Source: Streptomyces sp. HmicA12 (GTDB lineage Bacteria; Actinomycetota; Actinomycetes; Streptomycetales; Streptomycetaceae). Taken from it: 64,000 nt of DNA. Of this stretch, positions 1-8,346 are shown piece after piece. Within the stretch, counting starts at the first letter, position 1; every line of letters begins with the position of its first letter. The stretch is taken from assembly GCF_000373565.1 (NCBI RefSeq), contig NZ_KB891797.1, positions 124,001 to 188,000 of the forward strand, given 5' to 3'. The notes beneath the pieces were generated by a model. That model saw nothing but the letters and a program-made list of their open reading frames with translations. It did no database searches and was not told the DNA's origin. The translations under genes and the position numbers were made by a program.

Positions 1-693
1 GGGGGTGACCGCGTGCTTCGGCTTGATCTCGGTGACCGGCGTCGACTCGTGGATCGTGACGCCGAGGGCCTCGACCGCCTTCGCCAGCCCCTTGACCAGC
101 TTCACCGGGTGCAGCCGCGCGCCGTGCGGGGTCCACGTCGAGCCGACCGCGCCCGCGACCCGGACGCGCTCCGCCGTCTCGCGGGCGCCGTGCAGGGTGC
201 GGTCCTTCTCGCCGTACGTCAGCTCCGCCTCATGGAACGCCTTCAGGCGGGCCAACTGGGCCGGGGTGTACGCGACTTCGAGGACGCCGCCCTGGTGGAT
301 GTCCGCGTCGATCGACTCGGCGCGGGCCACGTCGACGACCTCGGTGACCGTCGCGTTCATCGCCTGCTGGAGGCGGACCGCCGCCTCGTGCCCGTGCAGC
401 TTGGCGTAGCGGTCGCGGCCCGCGATGCCGTTGTAGAGCCAGCCGCCGTTGCGGCCCGAGGCGCCGTAACCGCAGAACTTCTGCTCCAGGACCGTGATGC
501 GCAGGAACGGCGCGGCCTTCTTCAGGTAGTACGCCGTCCACAGGCCCGTGTACCCGCCGCCGACGATCACCACGTCGGCGCTCGCGTCACCGGGAAGGGG
601 TTCGCGGACGTCGGGGAGGCCGACGTCCTGACTCGGGGCGTACCAGAACGATATGCCGCCGTTGACGGTGCTCACGCTGTTGACGCTGCTCAT
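1..693 (-). CDS. FAD-dependent oxidoreductase (DAO family), 3' end cut by window edge
   Basis: The visible N-terminal 231 residues begin at ATG 693 and stay open to the window edge. A Rossmann FAD-binding fingerprint GGGYTG lies at residues 45-50 in the context VVIVGGGYTGLWTAYYLK, followed by YGASGRNGGWLYNG, the second nucleotide-contact motif of the D-amino-acid oxidase/glycine oxidase fold. This places it among NAD(P)/FAD-dependent amine or amino-acid oxidoreductases, close to gamma-glutamylputrescine oxidase-like proteins. The substrate cannot be read from the sequence. The C-terminal substrate domain is outside the window. A rhomboid-like gene lies 11 bp upstream in the same direction. 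Confidence 0.8.
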   Translation of the reverse strand, partial: MSSVNSVSTVNGGISFWYAPSQDVGLPDVREPLPGDASADVVIVGGGYTGLWTAYYLKKAAPFLRITVLEQKFCGYGASGRNGGWLYNGIAGRDRYAKLHGHEAAVRLQQAMNATVTEVVDVARAESIDADIHQGGVLEVAYTPAQLARLKAFHEAELTYGEKDRTLHGARETAERVRVAGAVGSTWTPHGARLHPVKLVKGLAKAVEALGVTIHESTPVTEIKPKHAVTP

Positions 694-704
694 GCGGCGG
701 GACG

Positions 705-1406
705 CTATCGCATGGCCGAGTCCGGCTTCTCGGCGCTGCGGGAGTTGCGTGCGCGCAGGGTGTCCAGGGGGTTCCAGCCGGGGCCGGGCCGGTCGCGGGT
801 GACCGGGTAGCAGGCCAGGCCGATCAGGACCGAGGTGAAGTGGCCCAGGTCGGTGAAGGTGCGGCTGGTGACCAGCGGGGCTCCGTAGACGACCAGGACC
901 CCGGCCAGGTAGCCGAAGCGCCACGGGCGCGCGATGCGGTAGGTGAGGACGGCGACGACGCCCGCCAGTGCGTAACTCACGCCCACGTCCAGGGTGTTGA
1001 CCATGGACACGGGCGCGTGGCCGTGCCGGATCGCCCACAGCAGGGCGCCCTCGCTGATGTAGGTGGCGCCGATGTGCGCGGTGCCGAGGACGAGCAGCCA
1101 GCGCCCGGTGCCCAGCCAGCGCTCCGCGGGCGCGTGGAAGAGCGTGTAGAGGACCGCGTACGGAAGCCAGCGGCCCCCGTCGATCCACAGCGCGCTCTGC
1201 ACGAGGACCCGGAAGGGGTGCGTCGAGAGCGCGTGGATGTTGGTGGAGCGGTCGCCGAGGAAGGCGTCGAGGGTGTCCGGGGCCATCTGGCGCATCACGA
1301 TCGTGGTGACGAGGAGGATCGCCAGCCAGATGTACGTGCCGGGGGCGCTGCGGATCCATCCCCGTACGGCCCGTGCGGCCCGTGCTGCTCGGGAAAAATG
1401 GTGCAT
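705..1406 (-). CDS. Rhomboid-like integral membrane protein
   Basis: A 233-residue protein starting at ATG 1406 (MHHFSRAARAARAVRGW). It has about six hydrophobic segments. In the rhomboid-like fold the serine loop appears as DVGVSYALAG and a late helix carries a histidine in DLGHFTSVLIGL, so the Ser/His pair of rhomboid proteases may be present. The serine motif is GVSY rather than canonical GxSG, so activity is uncertain and a pseudo-protease is possible. It is divergent from the kinase-like gene at 1440 with only 33 bp between starts, so both promoters must lie in or near that gap. Confidence 0.7.
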   Translation of the reverse strand: MHHFSRAARAARAVRGWIRSAPGTYIWLAILLVTTIVMRQMAPDTLDAFLGDRSTNIHALSTHPFRVLVQSALWIDGGRWLPYAVLYTLFHAPAERWLGTGRWLLVLGTAHIGATYISEGALLWAIRHGHAPVSMVNTLDVGVSYALAGVVAVLTYRIARPWRFGYLAGVLVVYGAPLVTSRTFTDLGHFTSVLIGLACYPVTRDRPGPGWNPLDTLRARNSRSAEKPDSAMR

Positions 1407-1439
1407 GGTCGATTCAGGCACGTCGGTAGGGTCGGGCAC

Positions 1440-2333
1440 GTGATCGACATTCCGGACGGCTTGGTGGAGAACCAGTACACGTACGCGGGGGAGGCCGGCC
1501 GTGCGTTCGTCGCGGGGCTGCCCCTCCTGGTCGAGGAGTACGTCGAGCGGTGGGGCCTGACGGTCGACGGCGCCCCGATGCACGGCATGGCGGCGCTGGT
1601 GCTGCCCGTGGTGCGGCGGGCGGACGGGGTGCGGGCCGCGGTGAAGTTCCAGGTCCTCGACGAGGAGACCGAGGGCGAGCCGGTCGCGCTGCGGGTGTGG
1701 GGCGGCGACGGCGCGGTGCGGCTGCTCGACCATGACGCCGCCACCGGGACCATGCTGCTCGAACGGCTCGACTCCGGGCGGATGTTGAGCTCCGTGGAGG
1801 ACTCGCGGAAGGCGGTGCTCGTCATCGCAGAGCTGCTCGCGCGGCTCACGTCCCGGCCCGCGCCGGACGGCATGCGGCGGCTGTCGGACATCGCCGCGCG
1901 GATGATCGCCGAGGTGCCCGGGGCGCTGGGGGAGATCGCCGATCCGCAGCAGCGGGGGATCGTCGCGGACTGCGCGGCGGCGCTGCGGGAGGTCGCGGCG
2001 GACGGCGCCGGGGACCGGCTGCTCCACTGGGACCTGCACTTCGAGAACGTGCTGGCGGCGGTCGACGGCCGCGAACCGTGGCTCGCCATCGACCCGAAGC
2101 CGCTCGCCGGCGACCCGGGGTTCGATCTGTGGCCCGCGCTCGACAACCGCTTCGAGCCGCAGGACGTGGTGTGGCGGTTCGAGGCGATGGCGGACGTGCT
2201 GGGCCTCGACCGGGAGCGGGCCCGGGGGTGGACGCTCGGGCGGCTGGTGCAGAACGCGCTGTGGGACGTCGAGGACGGGCGGGCGCTGAGCCCCGACCAC
2301 CTGGAGACCGCGCGGCGGTTGCTGGGCAGGTGA
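1440..2333 (+). CDS. Aminoglycoside/hydroxyurea antibiotic kinase family protein
   Basis: GTG start at 1440 gives 297 residues. The catalytic loop HWDLHFENVL (His196, Asp198) and the later AIDPKPLAGDPGFD metal-binding segment match the small-molecule kinase fold of the APH(6)/hydroxyurea phosphotransferase family (PF04655). Enzymes of this family phosphorylate streptomycin or hydroxyurea. In Streptomyces many homologues are chromosomal with unknown natural substrate, so resistance should not be assumed. No strong Shine-Dalgarno is visible before the GTG. It is separated by 32 bp from the GNAT gene downstream and could be co-transcribed with it. Confidence 0.82.
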   Translation: MIDIPDGLVENQYTYAGEAGRAFVAGLPLLVEEYVERWGLTVDGAPMHGMAALVLPVVRRADGVRAAVKFQVLDEETEGEPVALRVWGGDGAVRLLDHDAATGTMLLERLDSGRMLSSVEDSRKAVLVIAELLARLTSRPAPDGMRRLSDIAARMIAEVPGALGEIADPQQRGIVADCAAALREVAADGAGDRLLHWDLHFENVLAAVDGREPWLAIDPKPLAGDPGFDLWPALDNRFEPQDVVWRFEAMADVLGLDRERARGWTLGRLVQNALWDVEDGRALSPDHLETARRLLGR

Positions 2334-2365
2334 GGCGGGGCGGACCGGGTGGTTAGCCTGACGCC

Positions 2366-2839
2366 ATGATTCGTAGTGCTGTCCCCGCCGACGTGCCCGT
2401 CATCCACGCCATGGTCCGTGAGCTCGCCGCGTACGAGAAGGCCCTGGACGAGGCCAGGGCCTCCGAGGAGCAGTTGCGCGAGGCCCTGTTCGGGGAGCGG
2501 CCCGCCGCCTTCGCGCACATCGCCGAGGACGACGCGAGCGGCGAGGTGGTCGGGTTCGCGCTCTGGTTCCTGAACTTCTCCACCTGGCGCGGGGTGCACG
2601 GGATCTACCTGGAGGACCTGTACGTACGTCCCGAGGCGCGGGGCGGCGGGCACGGGAAGGCGCTGCTCACCGAGCTCGCGCGGATCTGCGTGGAGCGGGG
2701 CTACGAGCGTCTTGAGTGGTCGGTGCTGAACTGGAACGAGCCGTCGATCAACTTCTACCGGGCGCTCGGGGCGCGGCCGCAGGACGAGTGGACCGTGTAC
2801 CGGCTGACCGACGAGGCCCTCGACAAGCTGGGTGGGTAG
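2366..2839 (+). CDS. GNAT N-acetyltransferase, spermidine/thialysine acetyltransferase-like
   Basis: A 157-residue single-domain GNAT. The acetyl-CoA pyrophosphate loop is seen in YVRPEARGGGHGKALL at about residues 89-104, and the C-terminal LEWSVLNWNEPSINFYRALGA segment is typical of the SSAT/thialysine acetyltransferase branch. It would transfer acetyl from acetyl-CoA to a primary amine. The polyamine-like substrate is inferred from family resemblance only. It ends 5 bp before the convergent oxidoreductase gene, with no room for a separate terminator. Confidence 0.8.
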   Translation: MIRSAVPADVPVIHAMVRELAAYEKALDEARASEEQLREALFGERPAAFAHIAEDDASGEVVGFALWFLNFSTWRGVHGIYLEDLYVRPEARGGGHGKALLTELARICVERGYERLEWSVLNWNEPSINFYRALGARPQDEWTVYRLTDEALDKLGG

Positions 2840-2844
2840 GGGAG

Positions 2845-3852
2845 TTACGGCTCCAGGACCACCTTGCCCGTCGTTCCGCGCGTCTCCAGCGCCCGGTGGG
2901 CCGCGGCCGCCTCGGCGAGGGGGAAGCGGTCGACCGACGGGGTCAGGACGCCGCGTGCGGCCAGGTCGAGGGCGGCGAGTTCGAGGGTGCGGACGGGGTT
3001 GTCGCCGCCGGCCCGCCGCATCATCTCGGGGCCCAGGGTCTGCACCTGGGTGATGCCGCGGCGGGCGCTCTCCGCCTCGTCGAGGAGGAGCGGTCCCGTG
3101 TCGTCGCCGATGCCCTGCGCGGACCAGCCGAAGATCAGGTGCTGTCCGCCGGGGCCGAGCAGGTCGAGCGCGGCGGCCGTGGTGGCGCCGCCGACGCCGT
3201 CGAGGAAGACCGTGGCCCGCCGGTCGCCGAGGAACTCCCTTGCACGGGAGGGCCATTCGGGGGCGTTGTAGTCGAGGGCGAGGTCCGCGCCGTTCGCCTC
3301 GACGAGCCGGGTCTTGCGCGCGCCGCCGGCCAGGCCGACGACGGTGCCGCCCGCGTGCTTCACGTACTGCACGAGGAGCGTGCCGATGCCGCCCGCCGCG
3401 GCCGGGACGAGGGCGACCGTGTCGGGGGTGACGGCGGTGAAGTTCAGGATGCCGAGCGCGGTGCGGCCGGTGCCGATCACGGCGACCGCCTGCGCCGCGT
3501 CGAGGCGGGCCGGGATCTCGTGGAGGCGGGACGCGTCGGTGACGGCGAGTTCGGCGTAGCCGCCGGGGGCGAACCCCAGGTGGGCGACGACCCGCTTGCC
3601 GAGCCAGGAGGGGTCGGTGTCCGCGCCGAGCGACTCCACGGTGCCGGCGACCTCGCGGCCCGGGACGGTGGGGAGTTCGGGCAGGCGCGGGGCCGGGCCC
3701 GGGACGCCCTGGCGGATCGCGGTGTCCAGCAGGTGCACGCCCGCGGCCTCGACCGCGATGCGGACCTGGCCGGGGCCCGGCTCCGGGTCCTCCACCTTCT
3801 CGTACGTGAGGTGCTCGGCCGGGCCGAAGGAGTGCAGGCGGATGGCGTGCAT
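2845..3852 (-). CDS. NAD(P)-dependent quinone oxidoreductase-type zinc-less alcohol dehydrogenase
   Basis: A 335-residue medium-chain dehydrogenase/reductase. The N-terminal GroES-like domain begins MHAIRLHSFGPAEHLTYEKV, and a Rossmann cofactor motif AAAGGIGTLLVQYVKHAGG sits near residues 150-168. The catalytic and structural zinc cysteines of classical alcohol dehydrogenases are absent, which fits the quinone oxidoreductase branch. The reaction is expected to be NADPH-dependent reduction of quinones or enones. The substrate is unknown. Confidence 0.83.
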   Translation of the reverse strand: MHAIRLHSFGPAEHLTYEKVEDPEPGPGQVRIAVEAAGVHLLDTAIRQGVPGPAPRLPELPTVPGREVAGTVESLGADTDPSWLGKRVVAHLGFAPGGYAELAVTDASRLHEIPARLDAAQAVAVIGTGRTALGILNFTAVTPDTVALVPAAAGGIGTLLVQYVKHAGGTVVGLAGGARKTRLVEANGADLALDYNAPEWPSRAREFLGDRRATVFLDGVGGATTAAALDLLGPGGQHLIFGWSAQGIGDDTGPLLLDEAESARRGITQVQTLGPEMMRRAGGDNPVRTLELAALDLAARGVLTPSVDRFPLAEAAAAHRALETRGTTGKVVLEP

Positions 3853-3962
3853 GGGGCGCTCCTGACAGGGGTTCGCGTGCCGGGACGCCAGTCTTCGACC
3901 TCAAGCGTGGTTGAGGTCAAGGCGGCGGGGGTGTGCGGTGATTGTCAGTGGGGGCGTGCAGC

Positions 3963-4652
3963 ATGGGGGGCATGGCAGCGGACAGGCGTGGTGCGGCGGC
4001 GAAGGTGAAGAGGGCGCGGCGGCCGGAGGTGCGGCTGCCTCCGCTCGTGCCGTGGCAGGGCGCGGGTCTGGAGCCCGACGGGGATTACGACGGGGTGGAG
4101 TTCCGGGGCGCGGACTTCGCCGGGCAGGAGGGGATCGGGGCGCGGTTCATGGACTGTGCCGTCGAGGCGTGCGGGTTCGACGGGGCGGGGCTCGCGCGGG
4201 CCCGGATCCTGGACTCGACGCTGACCGGGGTGCGGGGGGTCGGCACGGACCTGGCGGAGGCGACGCTGCGGGACGTGGAGGTGGTGGACGCGCGGCTCGG
4301 CGGGGTGCAGCTGCACGGGTCCGTCCTGGAGAGGGTGGTGATCCGCGGCGGCAAGATCGACTACCTGAACCTGCGCAAGGCCCGGCTCAAGGACGTGGTC
4401 TTCGAGGGCTGCGTACTGGTGGAGCCGGACTTCGGGGGAGCGAGGCTGGAGCGGGTCGAGTTCCCGGGCTGCGTGCTGAAGGGGGCCGATCTGACGGGCG
4501 CGACGCTGGTGGACGTCGACCTGCGGGAGGCGGCCGAGCTGCACATCGCGCGGGGCGTCGACCGGCTGGGCGGCGCGGTCGTCTCGCCGGGCCAACTCTT
4601 CGATCTGGCGGGGGCGTTCGCGGCGCATCTGGGGGTGCGGGTGGAGGGCTAG
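3963..4652 (+). CDS. Pentapeptide repeat protein
   Basis: From ATG 3963 (GGGGG about 9 bp upstream) the product has 229 residues; ATG 3972 is an equally plausible start. The body is a run of degenerate A(D/N)LXX repeats (FRGADFAGQ, GTDLAEATLRDVEV, GVQLHGSVLERVVI, LKGADLTGATLVDVDLRE) that would fold as a right-handed quadrilateral beta-helix. Some family members mimic DNA and protect gyrase, but most streptomycete copies are uncharacterised, so no function is assigned. The C-terminal 40 residues are non-repetitive. A strong hairpin follows immediately. Confidence 0.82.
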   Translation: MGGMAADRRGAAAKVKRARRPEVRLPPLVPWQGAGLEPDGDYDGVEFRGADFAGQEGIGARFMDCAVEACGFDGAGLARARILDSTLTGVRGVGTDLAEATLRDVEVVDARLGGVQLHGSVLERVVIRGGKIDYLNLRKARLKDVVFEGCVLVEPDFGGARLERVEFPGCVLKGADLTGATLVDVDLREAAELHIARGVDRLGGAVVSPGQLFDLAGAFAAHLGVRVEG

Positions 4653-4656
4653 GTCG

Positions 4657-4708
4657 TGTCCGTGAAGTCCCTCCGTCCACCCGGAGGGCAGGAGGGACTT
4701 CACGGACA
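4657..4708. terminator. Hairpin terminator, probably bidirectional
   Basis: A perfect 18-bp inverted repeat (TGTCCGTGAAGTCCCTCC at 4657-4674 and its complement at 4691-4708) with a 16-nt loop. It lies between the convergent pentapeptide gene and the gene ending at 4744, so it probably stops transcription from both sides. There is no U-tract, as is usual in high-GC actinobacteria. Confidence 0.8.
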
Positions 4709-4743
4709 GGCCCTGGGCGCCCGCGTCCGTTCCGGGGTGCCGG

Positions 4744-5244
4744 TCACTTCGTCCGGGGGAAGCGGCCCTGCAGGTCCCAGATCGCCGGGTTGTCCGCCAG
4801 GTCCTCGTGCATGTCCGTGAGGTCGGCGATCAGGTCGTGCAGGAAGTCCCGTGCCTCGCGGCGCAGTTCGGAGTGGGAGAAGGTCAGCGGGGGCTCGTCG
4901 CCCGGCATCCAGTCGGCCTCGATGTCGACCCAGCCGAAGCGCCGCTCGAAGAGCATGCGGTCGGTGGACTCGGTGAAGTCCAGATCGGCGTACTGGGGCG
5001 TCGCGCTGCGGCTGCCGCGCGGGTCCTTGTCCACCTGCTCGACGATGTCGCACAGCGCCCACGCGAAGTCGAGCACCGGCACCCATCCCCAGGCTGTGGA
5101 CAGCTCCCGGTCGGCCTTGGTGTCGGCCAGGTACACGTCGCCGCAGAACAGGTCGTGGCGCAGCGCGTGGACGTCCGCGCGCCGGTAGTCCGTCTGCGGC
5201 GGGTCCGGGAAGCGGCGGGAGAGGGCGTAACCGATGTCGAGCAC
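4744..5244 (-). CDS. Conserved hypothetical protein, 166 aa
   Basis: I do not recognise a named domain. The protein starts MLDIGYALSRRF and is acidic and soluble, with no signal peptide or membrane segment. It is rich in Asp, Trp and Phe, with conserved-looking stretches VYLADTKADRELSTAWGWVP and RFGWVDIEADWMPGDEPP. Good third-position GC and a hairpin after its stop support it as a real gene. It lies 34 bp downstream of the response regulator stop in the same orientation, so it could be the last gene of that operon, but nothing in the sequence ties it to signalling. Confidence 0.65.
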   Translation of the reverse strand: MLDIGYALSRRFPDPPQTDYRRADVHALRHDLFCGDVYLADTKADRELSTAWGWVPVLDFAWALCDIVEQVDKDPRGSRSATPQYADLDFTESTDRMLFERRFGWVDIEADWMPGDEPPLTFSHSELRREARDFLHDLIADLTDMHEDLADNPAIWDLQGRFPRTK

Positions 5245-5278
5245 GGGGTCGATGGTGTCATGCCCGCGGCCGCCCGGC

Positions 5279-5923
5279 TCAGGGCAGCAGCCGCTGCTCC
5301 TTCGCCACCGCCACCGCGCCGGCCCGGGTGTCGACGCCGAGCTTGTCGTAGATCCGGCCCAGGTGCGTCTTGACCGTGGCCTCGCTGATGAACAGGGCCT
5401 TGGCGATCTCCCGGTTGCCCAGGCCGTGCGCGAGCTGGGCCAGGATGTCGCGCTCGCGGTCGGTGAGGGTGGGGCGGGGGCTGCGCATGTTGGCCATGAC
5501 GCGGCTCGCGACCGGCGCGGAGAGGGTGGTGCGGCCCTGGGCCGCGGCGTGGATCGCGGCGAAGAGTTCTTCCGGGCGTTCGGCCTTGAGCAGATAGCCG
5601 GTGGCGCCGGCCTCGATGGCGCGGGTGATGTCGGAGTCGGTGTCGTACGTGGTCAGGACCAGGACGTGGGGGACGTGGGCGCCGTCCGGCCCCGGGCTCG
5701 CGGTGAGGCGGCGGGTCGTTTCGACTCCGTCGATGCCCGGGCCGAGCTGGAGGTCCATCAGGACGACGTCCGGGTGGAGTTTCGCGGCGAGCGCGAGGGC
5801 TTCTTCGCCGGTGCCCGCTTCGCCGACGACCTCGATGTCGTCGGCGCTGTCGAGGAGGGCGAGGAGTCCGGCTCGGACGACCACGTGGTCGTCGCAGAGG
5901 ATCAGGCGGACCTGGGCTGTCAT
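5279..5923 (-). CDS. senR: NarL/LuxR-type response regulator, SenR-like
   Basis: ATG 5923 with GAGGAG about 10 bp upstream gives 214 residues. The receiver domain (residues 1-125) has acidic residues D11-D12, the phospho-acceptor D57 in VVLMDLQLG and a conserved lysine in YLLKAERP. The C-terminal LuxR helix-turn-helix is LTDRERDILAQLAHGLGNRE through EATVKTHLGRIYDKLGV. Its partner kinase lies directly upstream with a repeat-containing gap of 178 bp. The neighbouring HbpS homologue makes this a probable SenR, the regulator of redox and haem-responsive genes described in S. reticuli. The symbol is inferred from context. Confidence 0.8.
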   Translation of the reverse strand: MTAQVRLILCDDHVVVRAGLLALLDSADDIEVVGEAGTGEEALALAAKLHPDVVLMDLQLGPGIDGVETTRRLTASPGPDGAHVPHVLVLTTYDTDSDITRAIEAGATGYLLKAERPEELFAAIHAAAQGRTTLSAPVASRVMANMRSPRPTLTDRERDILAQLAHGLGNREIAKALFISEATVKTHLGRIYDKLGVDTRAGAVAVAKEQRLLP

Positions 5924-5966
5924 GCGGGGGGCTCCTCGTCTGGTGCGGCTTTCGTCGTGGCTGGTC

Positions 5967-6096
5967 GCGCAGTTCCCCGCGCCCCTGTTCGCCTTCGCGT
6001 CTGCCGGGTTCCTGTCTCGTGGGCGGGTGCGGGCCGGCGGTCCTGCTGCGCGCAGTTCCCCGCGCCCCTGAGGCATGCGCTGCGCGCAGCCTCCCC
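5967..6096. repeat. Intergenic repeat family B, copy 1
   Basis: Two direct copies of the 20-bp core GCGCAGTTCCCCGCGCCCCT at 5967-5986 and 6050-6069, the second followed by the family signature GCATGCGCTGCGCGCAGC. The element fills the gap between the response regulator start and the kinase stop. The core recurs at seven other loci in this window. Confidence 0.85.
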
Positions 6097-6101
6097 ATCG
6101 C

Positions 6102-7316
6102 TCAAGGCCCCCGGAGGGGGATCGCTGCGGACAGGACCGTGCCCTCGCCGGGGGCCGATTCGATGGTCAGGGTGCCGCCCAGCTGGCGGACCCGGGCCTG
6201 GATCGCCGGAAGCCCGTGCCCCCGTACCCCCGGCGGAGCCGCCGCCGTCGGGTCGAAGCCGTGGCCGTCGTCGGAGACGTCCAGGACGACCTGGTCGTCG
6301 AGGAGGGTGAGGGTGAGCGCCGCCGTGGTGGCCCCGGAGTGCTCCCGTACGTTCGCCAGCGCGCCCTGGGCGATGCGCAGCAGGGCCGCCCCGACGCGGT
6401 CGGGCAGCCGGTCGAGGGCGCTGCGGTCGCCCGCGTCGACGTGGACGCGGACCGAGAGCCGCTCGCCGGACTCGCGGGCGGCCGCCGTGCGCAGCGCCTC
6501 CTCCAGGCCGCGCGCCAGGTCGGCGGGGGCCAGGTCGTGCACGAAGCGGCGGGCCTCGGTGAGGTTGTGCTCGGCGACGGACGCGGCGGTGCGGACATGG
6601 GCGCGGGCCTTGACCGGGTCGGACGTCCAGACCCGGTCGGCGGCCTGCAGCAGCATCTGCTGGCTGGACAGGCCCTGCGCGAGGGTGTCGTGGATCTCCA
6701 TGGACAGCCGCTGGCGCTCGGCGAGCGTGCCCTCGCGGCGCTCGGACGCGGCGAGCTCGCGGCGGGTGCGGATCAGGTCGTCGATGAGGGCGCGCTGCCG
6801 GGCCGACTGCCGCTGCATCTGGAGGAAGACGCCGGTGGCGAGCATGGAGACGGCGGGCGGCCCGAGCACCAGGTCCGGGTCCCAGCGCCCGGCGAGCCGC
6901 ACCTGGGAGGCGACGACCAGGCCGGTGAGGAGCGCGACCAGGAGGAGCGCCGCGCGGATCGGCAGCGTCCGCAGGCCCGTGTAGAAGAGCGGGACCGCGC
7001 ACCACGCGAAGCTCGGCGCGAGCACGACGAGGACGACGACCACCGCGACCACGAGCCCCAGCCACAGCCGCCGCACCGAGGTGCGCCGCCGCTCGCTGTC
7101 ACCGGCGATGCCGACGACGTAGAGCACGGCGAGGACGGCGCTGAGGACGACGATCCAGGGCGTGCGCGTGCCGCCCGGGTGACGCAGCAGGAAGCGGGCC
7201 AGGGCGACACCGAGCAGCAGGAAGAACGCGGCGTGCATGACGGCGGCCAGCCACCGGGTGTCGGTCGTCCCGGCGTTCTCGTACGACGTCTCGGACGGCG
7301 GGGCACTGCGCCTCAC
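6102..7316 (-). CDS. senS: Membrane sensor histidine kinase, SenS-like
   Basis: GTG 7316 is preferred because GGAGG lies 5 bp upstream; it gives 404 residues. About five transmembrane helices occupy residues 22-165, then the HisKA_3 dimerisation domain with RQRLSMEIHDTLAQGLSSQQ (phospho-acceptor His209). The ATP-binding domain shows an N box (ALANVREHSG) and DDGHGFD. This five-helix DesK/NarX-type layout matches SenS. The kinase would phosphorylate the regulator encoded downstream. The divergent hbpS homologue supplies the expected extracytoplasmic partner. Confidence 0.82.
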   Translation of the reverse strand: MRRSAPPSETSYENAGTTDTRWLAAVMHAAFFLLLGVALARFLLRHPGGTRTPWIVVLSAVLAVLYVVGIAGDSERRRTSVRRLWLGLVVAVVVVLVVLAPSFAWCAVPLFYTGLRTLPIRAALLLVALLTGLVVASQVRLAGRWDPDLVLGPPAVSMLATGVFLQMQRQSARQRALIDDLIRTRRELAASERREGTLAERQRLSMEIHDTLAQGLSSQQMLLQAADRVWTSDPVKARAHVRTAASVAEHNLTEARRFVHDLAPADLARGLEEALRTAAARESGERLSVRVHVDAGDRSALDRLPDRVGAALLRIAQGALANVREHSGATTAALTLTLLDDQVVLDVSDDGHGFDPTAAAPPGVRGHGLPAIQARVRQLGGTLTIESAPGEGTVLSAAIPLRGP

Positions 7317-7470
7317 GGTCACCTCCTGCACGCTTCTCCACGCCTCCTGCCGGGGCTCCTGCCAGGGCTTCGAACTGGGCAAACACTCCCATTGTCGCGG
7401 GCACCCGCGCCCCCGGGGTCAACCGATCGGATGACCCGGGCATCGGCCGCTCGGCCCGCGCCGAGCAGCC

Positions 7471-7496
7471 GGAACGTCGACGGGTGGGGGCCGGTT
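7471..7496 (+). promoter_or_regulatory. Possible SigR/ECF-type promoter for hbpS
   Basis: GGAAC (7471-7475), an 18-bp spacer and GTT (7494-7496) fit the GGAAT-N18-GTT pattern of SigR promoters except for one base of the -35 element. It lies about 70 bp upstream of the hbpS ATG. In such GC-rich DNA the pattern can arise by chance, and SigE-type promoters also use GGAAC. The tetranucleotide repeat GAACGAACGCACGAACGAAC follows at 7522-7541 in the leader. Confidence 0.3.
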
Positions 7497-7567
7497 CCGG
7501 ACCCAGGATTGAGTGCAGAAGGAACGAACGCACGAACGAACACCCCGCCTCCCAGGAGTTGAACCCG

Positions 7568-8128
7568 ATGGCTTCCATGAAGAACATGTCCCGCCGTGCC
7601 CGTGTCGCCACCGGAGGCGCCGTGCTCGCCGCCGTCGCCGCCGGAACCTTCGGCACGGTCTCCGCGAGCGCCTCGGCCCCGGCCGCCGCGCCCGCCGCGC
7701 AGACCGCGAACGTCAAGGGCAACACCACCGCCACGACCACGCACCTGACCCTCGACTCGGCCACCAAGGCCGCCGAGGCCGCGCTGGACGCCGCGAAGAA
7801 GGACAACCAGAAGGTCTCCGTCGCCGTCGTCGACCGCAACGGCAACACGATCCTGACCCTGCGCGGCGACGGTGCCGGCCCGCAGTCGTACGAGGCCGCG
7901 CAGAAGAAGGCGTTCACCGCCGTCTCCTGGAACGCGCCGACCTCCGAGCTGGCCAAGCGCCTGGAGAACGCCCCGACGCTGAAGGACATCCCCGGCACCC
8001 TGTTCCTCGCGGGCGGCGCCCCCGTCACCGCGAAGAACGCCCCGATCGCCGGCATCGGCGTGGCCGGCGCCCCGTCGGGCGACCAGGACGAGAAGTTCGC
8101 CCAGGCGGGCGTCGCCGCGCTCGGCTAG
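7568..8128 (+). CDS. hbpS: Secreted haem-binding GlcG/HbpS-family protein
   Basis: ATG 7568 with AGGAG 9 bp upstream gives 186 residues. The leader MASMKNMSRRARVATGGAVL contains a twin-arginine-like SRRARV and ends near an Ala-rich cleavage region at about residue 37. The mature part (residues 50-186) is one GlcG/HbpS (PF03928) domain, with VAVVDRNGNTILTLRGDGAG and an IAGIGVAGAPSGDQDEKFAQ tail. HbpS oligomers bind haem and interact with the kinase SenS in S. reticuli, and the senS/senR homologues lie divergently beside this gene. A perfect hairpin terminator follows. Confidence 0.85.
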   Translation: MASMKNMSRRARVATGGAVLAAVAAGTFGTVSASASAPAAAPAAQTANVKGNTTATTTHLTLDSATKAAEAALDAAKKDNQKVSVAVVDRNGNTILTLRGDGAGPQSYEAAQKKAFTAVSWNAPTSELAKRLENAPTLKDIPGTLFLAGGAPVTAKNAPIAGIGVAGAPSGDQDEKFAQAGVAALG

Positions 8129-8137
8129 ACCGGACCG

Positions 8138-8179
8138 GGCGGGGCTGTACCTCTCCGAGCGGAGAGGTACAGCCCCGCC
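8138..8179 (+). terminator. Intrinsic-type terminator of hbpS
   Basis: A perfect 19-bp inverted repeat (8138-8156 and 8161-8179) with a 4-nt loop begins 9 bp after the hbpS stop. No U-tract follows. Confidence 0.85.
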
Positions 8180-8285
8180 AGGGGCGCGAGACTGTATCGC
8201 TGTGCGGCTCCGCCGCGTGAGCGCGATCAGCCACGATGAACCTGTACCCGCGACGGAAGCCCGACCCCCTACGGCGCGTGGGCCA

Positions 8286-8332
8286 CGGGGCTCCGCCCCG
8301 GACCCCGCTCCTCAATCGCCGGAGGGGCTTGA
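8286..8332 (+). repeat. Intergenic repeat family A, copy 1
   Basis: GC-rich element running from CGGGGCTCCGCCCCGGACCC to CGCCGGAGGGGCTTGA. A closely similar copy occurs in the opposite orientation at 56862-56910. In both places the GGAGGGGCTTGA end points at a start codon (15 bp away here, 26 bp there). The internal GGGGCTCCGCCCC can form a small hairpin. Confidence 0.7.
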
Positions 8333-8346
8333 CTTGGAGCCCGCCC

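Noticed and set aside
705..2300. Minus-strand frame of 531 codons extending the rhomboid gene upstream
   Set aside because: The added N-terminal part is the antisense of the antibiotic-kinase gene; ATG 1406 is the natural start.
1295..3904. Minus-strand frame of 869 codons
   Set aside because: Antisense and out-of-frame shadow of several genes, rich in Arg/Pro/Ala as expected for high-GC shadow frames.
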